Below, piece after piece: positions 19,543-27,315 of a DNA stretch of 64,000 nt. Each line of letters starts with the position of its first letter. Position 1 is the first letter of the stretch. Under the pieces are notes generated by a model. It was not told the origin of the DNA, searched no databases, and worked only from the letters and a program-made list of their open reading frames with translations. The position numbers and the translations under genes are program-made. This DNA comes from an uncultured Eubacteriales bacterium. Lineage in GTDB: Bacteria > Bacillota > Clostridia > Oscillospirales > Ruminococcaceae. The stretch spans positions 25,456 to 89,455 of the forward strand of contig OMXI01000018.1 in the NCBI GenBank assembly GCA_900314975.1, in the 5' to 3' direction.

Positions 19543-20187
19543 TTACATCATCACCGAGTTTCGCTCGTTGCGTTTGCTCTTTACGCTTACAATAACAAGC
19601 ATTATACCCAGCACCAAAAATGCTCCCGATATCACCGAAAGCGCACTGATGACCGTGCTGTCGTCCTTTTCAATATACAGTTCCTTTGGATTATCGGGGT
19701 TGATATGCACAGTCACGACCTGACCTGTTTCGTACTTTGCAGGGTAGCTTCCGCTGTCGCTTTTCTGCTCGTATTCCCTGCCCTTGTATTCAAATCTGAT
19801 AACGGGGAAATAGGTGCTTTCATTGCCGCTTCTTGAAATTACGTTATCAACAATAACGCCCTGTACCTCAACACTGCAGCGAGCATACGACTGCCTCATG
19901 GAATGTACTATCACAAACATAAGTACAGCCAGAAACAGCGCCAGCACAAAAAACATCACCGAAAGCCCCGTAAGTAAATGCCTTGCCGAGCGTGAGCTTA
20001 TCGGGTTGCCCTTTTTATCATAAAACGGGCTGTAATCATATCCGTCATACTGACCATTGTTCTGATAATAGCCGTTTGCATTGCTTTGTATGTTTGCTCC
20101 GTCTTTCATATTAAGCTGCCGCTGCAGCTGCTTTTCTCTCGCATCAGCCCGCGCGAACTCGTCTTCATAATCAAAGCCGTTTCCCAT
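19543..20187 (-). CDS. DUF3592-family membrane protein
   Basis: A 214-residue protein with a charged, Asn/Tyr-rich cytoplasmic N-terminus, a membrane helix (about 80-105, LLTGLSVMFFVLALFLAVLM), a beta-rich extracytoplasmic domain and a second helix (about 180-205). The middle domain (YARCSVEVQGVIVDN, FPVIRFEYKGREYEQKSDSG, VVTVHINPDNPKELYI) fits DUF3592, whose function is unknown. The start at 20187 follows TCGGAGGAGAGAA; a longer frame upstream has no ribosome site. It is monocistronic by its flanking signals. The protein at 22329 has a similar two-pair helix plan with a comparable central domain, so the two may be distant relatives. Confidence 0.82.
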   Translation of the reverse strand: MGNGFDYEDEFARADAREKQLQRQLNMKDGANIQSNANGYYQNNGQYDGYDYSPFYDKKGNPISSRSARHLLTGLSVMFFVLALFLAVLMFVIVHSMRQSYARCSVEVQGVIVDNVISRSGNESTYFPVIRFEYKGREYEQKSDSGSYPAKYETGQVVTVHINPDNPKELYIEKDDSTVISALSVISGAFLVLGIMLVIVSVKSKRNERNSVMM

Positions 20188-20290
20188 TTCTCTCCTCCGA
20201 AAGCTGAAATTTATACCTTTATTATACACCGTTTTCAAAAAAAAGCAAGTATGTTCATTCACCCGCTGACCCGCCTGAAAAGCGCAACAC

Positions 20291-20319
20291 TTGACGAATG
20301 TTATCAAAAGAAGTATAAT
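20291..20319 (+). promoter_or_regulatory. Promoter of the LRR surface gene
   Basis: TTGACG (20291-20296) and TATAAT (20314-20319) with a 17-bp spacer, followed by GGGGAGGTC at 20341. The promoter and ribosome site are intact although the gene is broken. Confidence 0.8.
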
Positions 20320-20354
20320 TACAAAGTACGAAAATAACACGGGGAGGTCAAACA

Positions 20355-22227
20355 ATTGAAAAAAGGTTTTTATCATTGGCACTTGCGCTCGCAATGGCTT
20401 TCGGCGCAGGCACATACCTGCCGCAAAGCGCTTTTACCGACAGTCTATCTGTCACCGCAAATGCCGAGGTATCAGGCGACTGGGAATACGAATATGCGGA
20501 TGATTCGCACACAACGATAACGCTTAAAGGCTGCAAAGGCACCTCAACAAATATCACCACACCGACCAAGATAGGCGGAAAGCCTGTTGTAAAGCTTCGT
20601 AATACTTCAAAGAGCTTTTGGGGAGATAAGAAAGAAAATATACAATCGATTACCGTCTCTGAAGGAGTAAAGGAGATCCACGACGATTACGGACGTGGTT
20701 ATTTTTTCGGTGGCTGCGATAAACTGACTACCCTTAAGCTGCCGTCGACTCTGAAAGAGATTGAGCCATACCTGTGTGGTTGGCTGGCAGCACTAAAATC
20801 AGTAACCATCTCAAACGGCACAGAGAAGATAGGACGGGAGGCGTTCTCTCACTGTAATTCTCTGAAGAGTATAAAAATACCCGATTCAGTGACCCGGATC
20901 GAGTCCGATGCATTCAGCTACTGTGAAAATCTTGAAAGCGTTGTGCTGTCGAACAATTTAAAGGAGATCACACCTTTTTGCTTCACCTATAGCAGTCTGA
21001 AAAGCATAACTGTTCCCAAGAGTGTCACAACAATTTATGACCGCGCGTTTGATGAGTGCGCTCAGCTGGAAAAGGTAGTTCTCTCCGAAGGCTTGAAGAC
21101 GATAGATTACGGCGCTTTCGGACACTGTGTGAAGCTTTCCTCGCTCAATATACCAAAGAGCGTGACTGATATCCACAGAAATGCTTTTTATTATGGATCG
21201 TCTTGGACCAATCAATCACCATGGTATACTGATCTGAAAAGACCGCTCGTCTTCAACGATATCCTGTACGATTTGGGAGATAATTTGCGCGAATACATAG
21301 CGCCCGAAAATATAGAGACCGTTCTCAATACCGGTACCGGCGCGAATACTTCTCTGCACAATATCTTCCTCGCGCAGAATGTTGATATAATCAAAGAAAA
21401 TGCGTTCATAAACTTTGGAAACCTTGAAAACTTTTTTTATCCAAAGCCCCGATGCTTTGTTTGAAGAGGATGCATTGAGCTGGACTAAAGAAGAATACCG
21501 TCCGAAAAATTTAAGGATAATCGCTCCCAAAGGCTCCACCGCACAGGAGTACGCAAATGCAAACAACATCAAGTTTGCCGCAATGCCCTACGTTGTGCAT
21601 GCCGCAGGCGATAACCGCTTTGATACAGCCGTTATGGTATCAAGGCGCACCTACACCGAGATGCCCGACATCAAAGCAGACTGTGTAGTAATCGCATCTG
21701 GTCTTGACTACGCCGATGCGCTTGCAGGCGTGCCTCTTGCAAGACTTTACAACGGACCTCTGCTTCTGACCGCAAAGGACAGCGTAACCGAGCGCACCCT
21801 CAATGAGATAAAAAGACTGATGAATAACAGCAGCAAGCTCAAAACCGCGTATATCCTCGGCGGCTAGGGCGTCATTTCAAACGATATGCTCAAGCAGATA
21901 GGCAAACTCCGAGGAGGTTCCGAGCCTTTAAGGATCGGCGGCAAAAACAGGTACGAGACCTGCTCAATGATCATCGACGGATACGGCTCACTGTTTGACG
22001 GCACTGCGATATGCGCCGCAACAGGCACAGCTTTCCCCGATGCACTCGCAGGCGGAGTCCTCGCAGCATATAATAGCTCACCGCTTTACCTCGTCGGCGC
22101 TAACCTTGAAGACTCGCAAAAGGCGCTGCTTGCCGATACAATAGCAGACAAGATATTTGTTTTCGGCGGTAAAGGTGCAGTCTCCAAAAACACCGAAGCG
22201 CAGCTGATAATGAACCTCAAATATTAA
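20355..22227 (+). pseudogene. Interrupted BspA-like LRR protein with cell-wall-binding repeats
   Basis: Three frames together encode one exported surface protein: a signal peptide (LALALAMAFGAG), several LRR_5/BspA-type repeats (SVTISNGTEKIGREAFSHC, SIKIPDSVTRIESDAFSYC), then a CWB2-type cell-wall-binding region (DNRFDTAVMVSRRTY, YADALAGVPLARLYNGPLLL, AFPDALAGG). There are three lesions. After the ribosome site the in-frame codon is ATT, and TTG at 20356 is out of frame by one base in an A6 run. A T7 run at 21432-21438 causes a frameshift; six T restores the frame. A TAG at 21865 interrupts the binding region. It may be a pseudogene or a phase-variable adhesin; the amber codon favours decay. 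Confidence 0.85.
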
Positions 22228-22234
22228 CACCAAG

Positions 22235-22262
22235 GGCGGCATATCTGCCGCCTTACTTTTTT
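22235..22262 (+). terminator. Terminator of the LRR surface gene
   Basis: GGCGGCA-TATC-TGCCGCC is a perfect 7-bp GC stem followed by TTACTTTTTT. Confidence 0.85.
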
Positions 22263-22328
22263 GCCATAACACATTTTTAATAATTGTATGGTATAATTGA
22301 AAAAATCATTGCAGCTGGGGGAAACGAT

Positions 22329-23219
22329 ATGGGCAAATTCGGAGATATGCTGAACAATATAAGGGCTGCCGCAAACGAAGCTGCACAAAAACGCAAAGCC
22401 GAGCAGCAGGCACTGCACGAAAGAATGAAGCAATACTACCGCGGCTACGACGTTTTTCCCGACGAGGTCAATACGCAGTATACCGACCGGGTGCGCCGCA
22501 GCCTTATCAAAGGTCTTGTCATCAAAAGCCTTATACTTGCCGCGCTGATAGCTCTTGGCGTGACAGCGTTTGGAGCAAAAGCCTACGATGTGTTCCCTGT
22601 GTACATGATAGGCGGCTTTGTCGCTTTGATACTGCTGCTGTTTGTGATTACCGACATTTCGCTGCTCACCCGTTTTCTTAAGGGAAATTACGACTGTTTC
22701 GGCGCAATGGTCACCAATACCCGCGTTGAGTCTCACACCTCTACCGACTCCGACGGGAATACGACCACCACCTACGATTATTACGTCTCCCTCAACGGCA
22801 TAGAGTGCGAGGTCGACTCCAAGCAGTACCGCAAGGCAGCCGTCGGGCAGTATATGCACTTTGTCCGCCTCAAAGCCAAGTACCGCAAAAACGACCGCTT
22901 CTATTTCTTTCCCTGCTCCGAGGACGAGGAGTACTACCTTATCGGTCACCATAACCCCTCGGACGAGCCGCGGCTTTACCGCGCCGAAAAAGGCTCGTCA
23001 GCACTCACCGCACTTTCCGTGCTGTGCTTGCTTGGGTCATTTGGCACACTTATCTGGGCGATCTTGCGTGGAAGCACCGAGTTTCTGCGTACAGTGTGGA
23101 TACTTCCCGCAGGGCTGCTGACAGGCTCGCTGGTGCTTGCGGTGATAAACAAAATAGTCGGTCTTAACAAAGACAGAAAAAAGCTGGAAGAAATGAAGCG
23201 CCGGCACTTCGGCGAATAA
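22329..23219 (+). CDS. Membrane protein of unknown function, four helices
   Basis: A 296-residue protein. A basic, Ala/Gln-rich N-terminus precedes two helices (about 65-120, LVIKSLILAALIALGVTAFG and VYMIGGFVALILLLFVITDI). A soluble domain of about 100 residues follows (FGAMVTNTRVESHTSTDSDG, YYVSLNGIECEVDSKQYRK), then two more helices near the C-terminus. The central domain recalls DUF3592-like folds, but I cannot assign it firmly. The ATG at 22329 follows CTGGGGGAAACGAT; an upstream in-frame codon at 22284 lacks a site. An extended -10 (TGGTATAAT) lies at about 22290-22298. It is monocistronic. Confidence 0.78.
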   Translation: MGKFGDMLNNIRAAANEAAQKRKAEQQALHERMKQYYRGYDVFPDEVNTQYTDRVRRSLIKGLVIKSLILAALIALGVTAFGAKAYDVFPVYMIGGFVALILLLFVITDISLLTRFLKGNYDCFGAMVTNTRVESHTSTDSDGNTTTTYDYYVSLNGIECEVDSKQYRKAAVGQYMHFVRLKAKYRKNDRFYFFPCSEDEEYYLIGHHNPSDEPRLYRAEKGSSALTALSVLCLLGSFGTLIWAILRGSTEFLRTVWILPAGLLTGSLVLAVINKIVGLNKDRKKLEEMKRRHFGE

Positions 23220-23247
23220 CTAAAATCAGATGTACATATTAACGAAA

Positions 23248-23286
23248 AAAGGAGCAGTAACCGTTGCTGCTCCTTAATTTTTTCAT
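23248..23286. terminator. Bidirectional terminator
   Basis: AAGGAGCAG and CTGCTCCTT pair over 9 bp, with T-runs on both strands. It separates the converging genes at 22329 (+) and 23291 (-). Confidence 0.85.
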
Positions 23287-23290
23287 TGCA

Positions 23291-23503
23291 TCAGATATCC
23301 TGCAAATCCGCCTGCGGAATGTCATTTTCAATGTTGTCTCTTGCAAGGTCATTGTCGATAGCAGGATACGCAGATGAAATCGGCACCTCGTCCGTATACA
23401 GCTTGTTATCCCACGCCTTCATCTGAATATCGGGGATAAGCGGCTGCTTTTTGCGCGGGAAAATATGAATGTTTCCGCGATGTTTCCTGTCGTGTTCTGA
23501 CAT
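23291..23503 (-). CDS. Small hypothetical protein
   Basis: A 70-residue soluble protein with a basic N-terminus (MSEHDRKHRGNIHIFPRKKQ) and an acidic C-terminus (DNDLARDNIENDIPQADL). I do not recognise it. The ATG at 23503 is chosen because GTGAGGTGATAAAG precedes it; a GTG three codons earlier overlaps that site. A shared terminator follows directly, which supports a real gene. There are no cysteines, membrane segments or signal peptide. Confidence 0.6.
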   Translation of the reverse strand: MSEHDRKHRGNIHIFPRKKQPLIPDIQMKAWDNKLYTDEVPISSAYPAIDNDLARDNIENDIPQADLQDI

Positions 23504-23617
23504 CTTTATCACCTCACGGTTATTGTGTGTATCAAGCGCGGTCTTATTCTGAAAAAATCACAGAATAATATTCATACTTTTGCGCATAATACTCCCAAAA
23601 AAATAACGGAGGCATAT

Positions 23618-24325
23618 ATGGAACTTTTAACGACCGTGTGGACATCTGTACTGAGCATAATCGTGCTTTTTATCCTGACAAAACTTATGGGCAACAAACA
23701 GCTCTCGCAGCTGAGTATGTTTGATTATATCATCGGCATTTCGATCGGCTCGATAGCAGCCGAGTGCTCTTTTGAAAACGAACATCCCGAGCGGATGGTC
23801 GTCGCAATGCTTATCTACGCATTAAGCGCCTATGCCGTTTCGATAATCACAGGCAAATCGACACATATGCGCAAGCTGCTTATAGGCAAGCCGCTGATAC
23901 TTTTTGACAACGGCAAACTGTACCGCGAAAATCTCAAAAAAGCCCGTATCGACATCAGCGATTTTCTCACCCATTGCCGCAATCAAGGCTACTTTGACCT
24001 CTCAAAGCTGCGTACAGCCGTGTTTGAGTATAACGGCTCGCTGAGCCTGCTGCCCGTTGATACCGACAGACCTCTCACCCCCTCTGACGTGCAGCTCCAG
24101 CCGCAGCAGGAAGAGATAATGCTCAACGTTATCCTCGACGGTCACATCAACGACGTCAACCTCAAAAAAGCGGGATTTGAGCGCGTCTGGCTGGAAAAGC
24201 AGCTGCACAAGCAGGGCTACACAAACGTTAAGGAGATTTTTCTCGGAATGGCAGATACCGTTAAAAAGACACTCCAGCTCTACCCTATGAACGTGAAAAA
24301 TCAAACCCTCGACCCGTTTGAATGA
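23618..24325 (+). CDS. DUF421 (YetF-like) membrane protein
   Basis: A 235-residue protein with three N-terminal membrane helices and a soluble C-terminal domain, the layout of the YetF/YrbG (DUF421) family often linked to spore or envelope physiology in Firmicutes. Characteristic stretches are TKLMGNKQLSQLSMFDYIIG, ISIGSIAAE and HCRNQGYFDLSKLRTAVFEY. The start at 23618 is set by AACGGAGGCATAT; upstream codons in frame lack a ribosome site. The molecular function is not established. It is followed 47 bp later by the SodC-like gene, possibly in one transcript. Confidence 0.85.
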   Translation: MELLTTVWTSVLSIIVLFILTKLMGNKQLSQLSMFDYIIGISIGSIAAECSFENEHPERMVVAMLIYALSAYAVSIITGKSTHMRKLLIGKPLILFDNGKLYRENLKKARIDISDFLTHCRNQGYFDLSKLRTAVFEYNGSLSLLPVDTDRPLTPSDVQLQPQQEEIMLNVILDGHINDVNLKKAGFERVWLEKQLHKQGYTNVKEIFLGMADTVKKTLQLYPMNVKNQTLDPFE

Positions 24326-24372
24326 ACCCTTTTTGTTCATCGGCATATTATCATTTTAGGAGGTAATATGCT

Positions 24373-24864
24373 ATGAACAGACCAAATTGTAATTGCAGTC
24401 CGCTTATCCAAAGACAGCCGCAGGCAAGAGCCGTGCTTAACGGGAGCGAGCAGTACCCCGATATAAACGGCATCGTCAGGTTCTATTCAATGAACAGCGG
24501 TACTCTGGTTTACGCAGATGTAAGCGGGCTGCCCCACTCTGATAACAAATGCAGTCAGGAGTTTTTCGGCTTTCATATCCACAGTGGAGAGTCGTGCAGC
24601 GGAAACGCCGACGACCCCTTTGCAGACGCACTAACACATTATGACAAAAACAACTGTCCCCACCCGTCACACACGGGCGACCTGCCGCTGCTTCTTGGCA
24701 ACAGCGGACGGGCGATATCCGTTTTTCTTACCAACAGTTTTTCTGTCAGCGACATCATCGGAAAAGCAATGATAATCCACGGCAGCCCCGATGATTTCAC
24801 CACCCAGCCAAGCGGCAATTCGGGAAAGAAAATCGCCTGCGGCATCATCAGAGCCGTCAGATGA
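24373..24864 (+). CDS. Cu/Zn superoxide dismutase-like protein
   Basis: A 163-residue SodC-fold protein. Candidates for all metal ligands are present: the copper pair in FGFHIHSG, the bridging His in THYDK, zinc ligands in CPHPSHTGDLP and the late His in IIHGSPDDF. A Cys in ESCSG and one near the end (KIACGI) could form the conserved disulfide. No signal peptide is seen; the N-terminus (MNRPNCNCSPLIQ) is Cys-containing and hydrophilic, so the protein may be cytoplasmic, unlike most bacterial SodC. It would dismutate superoxide, but activity in an anaerobe is unproven and some SodC-like proteins are not enzymes. The start follows TTAGGAGGTAATATGCT. Confidence 0.83.
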   Translation: MNRPNCNCSPLIQRQPQARAVLNGSEQYPDINGIVRFYSMNSGTLVYADVSGLPHSDNKCSQEFFGFHIHSGESCSGNADDPFADALTHYDKNNCPHPSHTGDLPLLLGNSGRAISVFLTNSFSVSDIIGKAMIIHGSPDDFTTQPSGNSGKKIACGIIRAVR

Positions 24865-24888
24865 TTTAGAGAATGCGTCCACTTTACC

Positions 24889-24916
24889 TTGACAAGCGCG
24901 CAGGGTATGGTATAAT
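24889..24916 (+). promoter_or_regulatory. Promoter upstream of the phosphoglycerol transferase gene
   Basis: TTGACA (24889-24894) and TATAAT (24911-24916) with a 16-bp spacer. The next gene starts 300 bp downstream, with a palindromic repeat in between. Confidence 0.75.
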
Positions 24917-24938
24917 AGTCTTATATTATCTTTCTCAA

Positions 24939-25122
24939 ATAAATCGGAATTTAGCGTCTTTGACGCTAACAGTGAATAGTGAATAACGAATAGTGAAAAG
25001 TTTATAGTTAAGGTATCGCCTTCGGCGATATATTAAAGAACACCGCTACTATTCACTATTCACTTTTCACTCTTCACTATTCATTGCTTATCGGCGCAAA
25101 GCGCCGATAAATTCTGATTTAT
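24939..25122. repeat. 184-bp palindromic element of GTGAATA heptads
   Basis: Outer terminal inverted repeats (24939-24953 and 25108-25122) match at 14 of 15 positions. Inside are GC-rich mini-hairpins (GCGTCTTTGACGC; TATCGGCGC..GCGCCGATA), then arms of 7-nt units GTGAATA (left) and TATTCAC (right) flanking a core with a TATCGCCTTCGGCGATA hairpin. It sits in the 5' leader of the phosphoglycerol transferase gene and contains no open frame. The structure is MITE-like but no target duplication is obvious. Confidence 0.75.
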
Positions 25123-25215
25123 CTTTTCAGCACATAATTTTACTACATTATAAAAAATGAAAGCTGTCAGCCTACACTGCGCAGCTTTTACAAACAAAAG
25201 ATAGGGGACTAAAAA

Positions 25216-27255
25216 ATGAACGTGTTAACGGGGATAAAAAAAGATTTCAAAAGGGTAAAAAATACAACCGCGCGCCGTATTATCATCGCACTTGCCGCAG
25301 CCCTGCTGGTCGGCGCTGCCGCGGTAATGCAGCAGCCTCTTGCTTCAATGGCTCTGTCGCCTGTAAAGTGGGCTGTGGCTTTTCTTGAGCCGTTTATAGT
25401 TTCCTTTTTACTTTATATACTCGTCCAAAAGCCCAAGCCATCGGTCTTTTGCTTTATAAAATATATGTACCTTGTCTGCACACCTGCGCTGCTTATGCTT
25501 TTGACAGGGTTTGTCTTTACACCAAGCAAAGCCGACCTGTACTCGCAGCACTTTTTCACCCGCTTTCTGCCGTGGTGGGCAACACTGTGGTGGCTGGGTA
25601 CAGCGCTTGCGTATCTGCTTATGCACGCCGCCGAAAGCGCCTTTAAAAGCGCTCTTGAAAAGGACAGCCGCGCCGTAGGCGTGGTCTATGCCCTCGCCGT
25701 GATGTACACCCCGCAAAAAACGATAAGCAAGCAAAAAAGGCAGGGCAAAGCCAAGTGGGTATCCATAACCCTGTGCATAGTGATGATAGCGCTCGCAGTC
25801 TTTATCGGCACAGTCACCCTGTTTTTGCACAACGTCTACTCCAATATGGATTTTGAAGCCATACTGTTTACGATACGCTTTGCCGCAGGCGGTCTTGCGC
25901 TTGAGGACATCATTTCAGGCACTTTACTCACCGTGCTTTTCGCGATCGTGACAGGGTATCTTTGCTTTCACCTGCTCAAAAGTATGCGAAACGATAAGCT
26001 CGTTGTCGTCGACACGCACAGAGGCGGCAAGTACACCCTCGTGATGAACGGCAGAAAAAGAGCCGTGCATATCGTGCTGTCTGCCGTGCTGCTTATCACA
26101 AACATAGCTCTGTTTTCGGGCGAAACTCACTTTGTCCGCTATCTTTCGATGAAAAACAAAACGTCCGACATCTACGAGACCTATTACGTAGCGCCCGATG
26201 ACAGCGTGCTGACCTTTCCCGAGAAAAAGCGCAACCTTGTCTACATATACCTTGAATCTATCGAGAACACCTACGCCTCAAAAGAGGCAGGCGGCTCGCA
26301 GGATAAAAACTACATCAGCGGTCTGACCGAGCTTGCAGGTGACAAGGACAGCGTAAACTTTTCAAATACCGACACCCTCGGCGGCGCATCGGTCTTTGTT
26401 CCGTCCATTACGTTCACACAGGGCTCGACCGTCGCGCAAACGTCGGGCGTGTCGCTCAATACCAAGATATTCCCGCCCTATACCGCGGCAGAATTCCCAA
26501 ACACCGTGCGACTTGAGGATATCCTGCACCAAGGCGGCTATAACCAGCTTTATATCGAAGGCTCAAAGGGCGAGTTTTCAATGTACGACAAATACGTCGG
26601 CAGATACGAGGACAGCAAGGTCTTTGACAGAAAAACCGCCGCAGACCGCGGCTATTCCGACGAAAGCGCGGATTACATCTGGAAATGGGGAATTGAGGAC
26701 AGAAAGCTTATCGAGATAACAAAGGAGCTTATCACCGACATCTCCCAGCAGGACAAACCCTTTTTCGTGACCATGTACACCATGGATACCCATACCTTTG
26801 AAACGGGTCACCGCTGCCCCAATTGCGACAGCAGCATATCCAGCGACTACCTTGCGTCTGTCGACTGCTCGTCAAGACTGGTGAGCGAGCTTGTACAGTG
26901 GATAAAGCAGCAGCCGTTTTACGAAAACACTACCGTCATACTTGTCGGTGACCACCTTGGCAACGAAAAGACCACAATGGTAGATATCCCCGTTGATTAT
27001 GTGCGCACCACCTACAACTGCATCATTAACCCCGCAAAGCAGCCCGCCAACGCCAAAAACCGAGTGTTCTCATCGCTTGATATGTTCCCCACTACCCTTT
27101 CGGCGATAGGCGTGCAGATAAAGGGCGACAGGCTGGGGTTCGGCACAGACCTTTTCTCGCAGACACCGACGCTGTGCGAGCAGCTGGGCAAGCAGGAGTA
27201 TATGGATAAGCTCGAACAAAGCAGCGAGTACTACGACAACAAATTCTACAAATAG
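25216..27255 (+). CDS. OpgB/LtaS-like phosphoglycerol transferase
   Basis: A 679-residue membrane enzyme of the alkaline phosphatase superfamily. Several helices fill residues about 20-300. An extracytoplasmic sulfatase-type domain follows (about 330-660), with metal and substrate motifs YIYLESIENTYAS, GSTVAQTSGVSL (nucleophile segment, resembling OpgB more than LtaS), MYTMDTHTFETGH and LVGDHLG. Enzymes of this group move phosphoglycerol from lipid to glycans or teichoic acid outside the membrane. The ATG follows AGATAGGGGACTAAAAA. It converges with the glycolipid operon, so envelope lipid and polymer genes cluster here. The precise acceptor is unknown. Confidence 0.87.
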   Translation: MNVLTGIKKDFKRVKNTTARRIIIALAAALLVGAAAVMQQPLASMALSPVKWAVAFLEPFIVSFLLYILVQKPKPSVFCFIKYMYLVCTPALLMLLTGFVFTPSKADLYSQHFFTRFLPWWATLWWLGTALAYLLMHAAESAFKSALEKDSRAVGVVYALAVMYTPQKTISKQKRQGKAKWVSITLCIVMIALAVFIGTVTLFLHNVYSNMDFEAILFTIRFAAGGLALEDIISGTLLTVLFAIVTGYLCFHLLKSMRNDKLVVVDTHRGGKYTLVMNGRKRAVHIVLSAVLLITNIALFSGETHFVRYLSMKNKTSDIYETYYVAPDDSVLTFPEKKRNLVYIYLESIENTYASKEAGGSQDKNYISGLTELAGDKDSVNFSNTDTLGGASVFVPSITFTQGSTVAQTSGVSLNTKIFPPYTAAEFPNTVRLEDILHQGGYNQLYIEGSKGEFSMYDKYVGRYEDSKVFDRKTAADRGYSDESADYIWKWGIEDRKLIEITKELITDISQQDKPFFVTMYTMDTHTFETGHRCPNCDSSISSDYLASVDCSSRLVSELVQWIKQQPFYENTTVILVGDHLGNEKTTMVDIPVDYVRTTYNCIINPAKQPANAKNRVFSSLDMFPTTLSAIGVQIKGDRLGFGTDLFSQTPTLCEQLGKQEYMDKLEQSSEYYDNKFYK

Positions 27256-27269
27256 TACATACCAAAAAA

Positions 27270-27307
27270 CACAACCGCCCGAGAGTAATCTCCCGAGCGG
27301 TTTTTGT
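27270..27307. terminator. Bidirectional terminator
   Basis: ACCGC-CGAGA and TCTCCCGAGCGGT pair with one mismatch, flanked by T-runs in both directions, between converging genes. Confidence 0.8.
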
Positions 27308-27315
27308 ATGCACAA

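Noticed and set aside
24939-25122. Transposon or integron attachment site
   Set aside because: No transposase frame, no obvious target duplication; better described as a non-coding palindromic repeat.
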